The notes under the pieces: model-generated
Database searches by the model: none
What the model was told of the DNA's origin: nothing
Seen by the model: only the letters and a program-made list of their open reading frames with translations
In this document: one piece after another, positions 6,175-6,476 of the stretch
Layout: each line of letters begins with the position of its first letter
How positions within the stretch are numbered: position 1 is the stretch's first letter
Assembly (NCBI GenBank): GCA_023394965.1
Contig: JAEWZX010000003.1
Coordinates: 1 to 6,476 of the forward strand
Direction of reading: 5' to 3'
Source of the DNA: Pseudomonadota bacterium
GTDB taxonomy: Bacteria > Pseudomonadota > Alphaproteobacteria > Sphingomonadales > Sphingomonadaceae
Length of the DNA: 6,476 nucleotides
Made by a program: the position numbers and the translations under genes

Positions 6175-6203
6175 TTTACCATTCGCATAAATCAGTTACT
6201 TTG
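6175..6203 (+). promoter_or_regulatory. Candidate Bacteroidota-type promoter for the right recombinase
   Basis: TTTA (6175-6178) and TTACTTTG (6196-6203) are 17 bp apart and match the Bacteroidota -33/-7 pattern TTTG / TAnnTTTG at 3 of 4 and 7 of 8 positions. The -7 element overlaps a small palindrome ACTTT-GT-AAAGT (6198-6209) that might be an operator. The site is 25 bp upstream of the ATG at 6229. The match is weak and unsupported by anything but position. Confidence 0.3.
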
Positions 6204-6228
6204 TAAAGTTAATTAAAAAATCAATAGA

Positions 6229-6476
6229 ATGGCAACAAAAAAAAGAGTTCAGACGAGCTCAGAGAAAACAAAATCATCAATCAGGCAAAGCGCGAAGTGC
6301 CTAGTTTTACAGAACTTTTAGGCCGGTTCGAACGTACGGTTTCGGTGCTTGGAAGAAGCCAAAGTACGTTCAGTAATTACTCCAGACATGTGGCTGCGGT
6401 GTCGCTGCATTTCGGGAAAATCCCTACCGAATTAGACCCGGAAGACATCAAAGATTATCTCTTTGAACTTCAAAAG
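6229..6476 (+). CDS. Tyrosine recombinase (integrase), N-terminal part, with apparent -1 frameshift near the start; runs off the window
   Basis: The frame with codons beginning at 6246 codes SSDELRENKIINQ, then PSFTELLGRFERTVSVLGRS, then QSTFSNYSRHVAAVSLHFGK and so on to the last base. This is the SAM-like, DNA-binding core-binding domain that opens tyrosine recombinases. No ATG exists in that frame after the TAG at 6225-6227. The only good start is the ATG at 6229-6231 (MATKK), which is in the +1 position relative to it. The two are joined only by gaining one base, or by a -1 slip, in the A8 run at 6237-6244. Without it, ATG gives just 30 residues to TAG 6319-6321. GTG at 6297 is a less attractive alternative start that would drop part of the domain. 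The catalytic domain lies outside the window. From memory, this recombinase type in Bacteroidota often neighbours IS91-type transposase genes; none is visible here. Same orientation and apparent type as the fragment at 3-158. Confidence 0.7.
6237..6244 (+). other. A8 slippery run at the recombinase frame break
   Basis: Eight A follow ATGGCAAC. In the ATG frame the codons are ACA AAA AAA AGA, so A-AAA-AAA forms a proper -1 slippery heptamer at 6237-6243. A -1 slip, RNA polymerase slippage, a real one-base deletion, or a read error would all have the same signature. No convincing downstream stimulator stem was noticed. Confidence 0.5.

Noticed and set aside
1..6476. tRNA, rRNA, CRISPR array
   Set aside because: No cloverleaf, no rRNA-like segment and no regularly spaced repeats were seen. 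The AGCGTTGGC copies are only four and irregularly spaced.

Overview
The window looks like a low-GC accessory (defence/mobile) region of a Bacteroidota, most likely flavobacterial, genome. The signs are AT-rich genes, A-rich leaders with almost no Shine-Dalgarno sequences, TAnnTTTG-like rather than sigma70-like promoter traces, and a tyrosine recombinase type that I recall from Bacteroidota. The species cannot be told.

Layout from left to right. (1) Bases 1-158 hold the middle of a tyrosine recombinase on the + strand, with the box I catalytic arginine, cut off just after that box. (2) Bases 163-340 are a mosaic without a convincing gene: a rho-independent terminator facing left, a short 30-codon ORF end, a REP-like repeat and an imperfect hairpin. 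(3) Bases 343-1191 (-) encode a secreted or periplasmic protein of unknown function. (4) Bases 1215-1461 are a structured intergenic block: a 131-bp attC-like inverted repeat and a second hairpin element. (5) Bases 1462-5867 (-) are a restriction-modification operon: a type IIG nuclease/N6-adenine methyltransferase/specificity gene followed by a three-segment membrane protein that overlaps its stop codon. (6) Bases 5929-6159 are the partner structured block, with a hairpin element and a 132-bp attC-like inverted repeat. (7) Bases 6229-6476 (+) are the N-terminal part of a second tyrosine recombinase, apparently of the same type as the left fragment and displaced by -1 frame at a run of eight A.

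The main result is that the type IIG gene is split by one in-frame amber codon (TAG at 5304-5306). Upstream lie 187 codons with a PD-(D/E)XK nuclease domain. Downstream, in the same frame, lie the methyltransferase and target-recognition domains. Without the stop the product would be 1242 residues. There is no in-frame ATG until residue 288 of the downstream part, so the second half probably is not made efficiently unless the amber codon is read through or a TTG/GTG start is used.

The second result is architectural. The R-M operon and the secreted-protein gene, read on the - strand, are separated and bounded by two attC-like elements of nearly equal length (131 and 132 bp) carrying RYYYAAC/GTTRRRY-like outer boxes. 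The secreted-protein gene starts only 23 nt beyond one of them. This is the layout of an integron cassette array, although the 4.8-kb R-M unit would be a very large cassette. Recombinase fragments in the same orientation at both window ends support a mobile origin.
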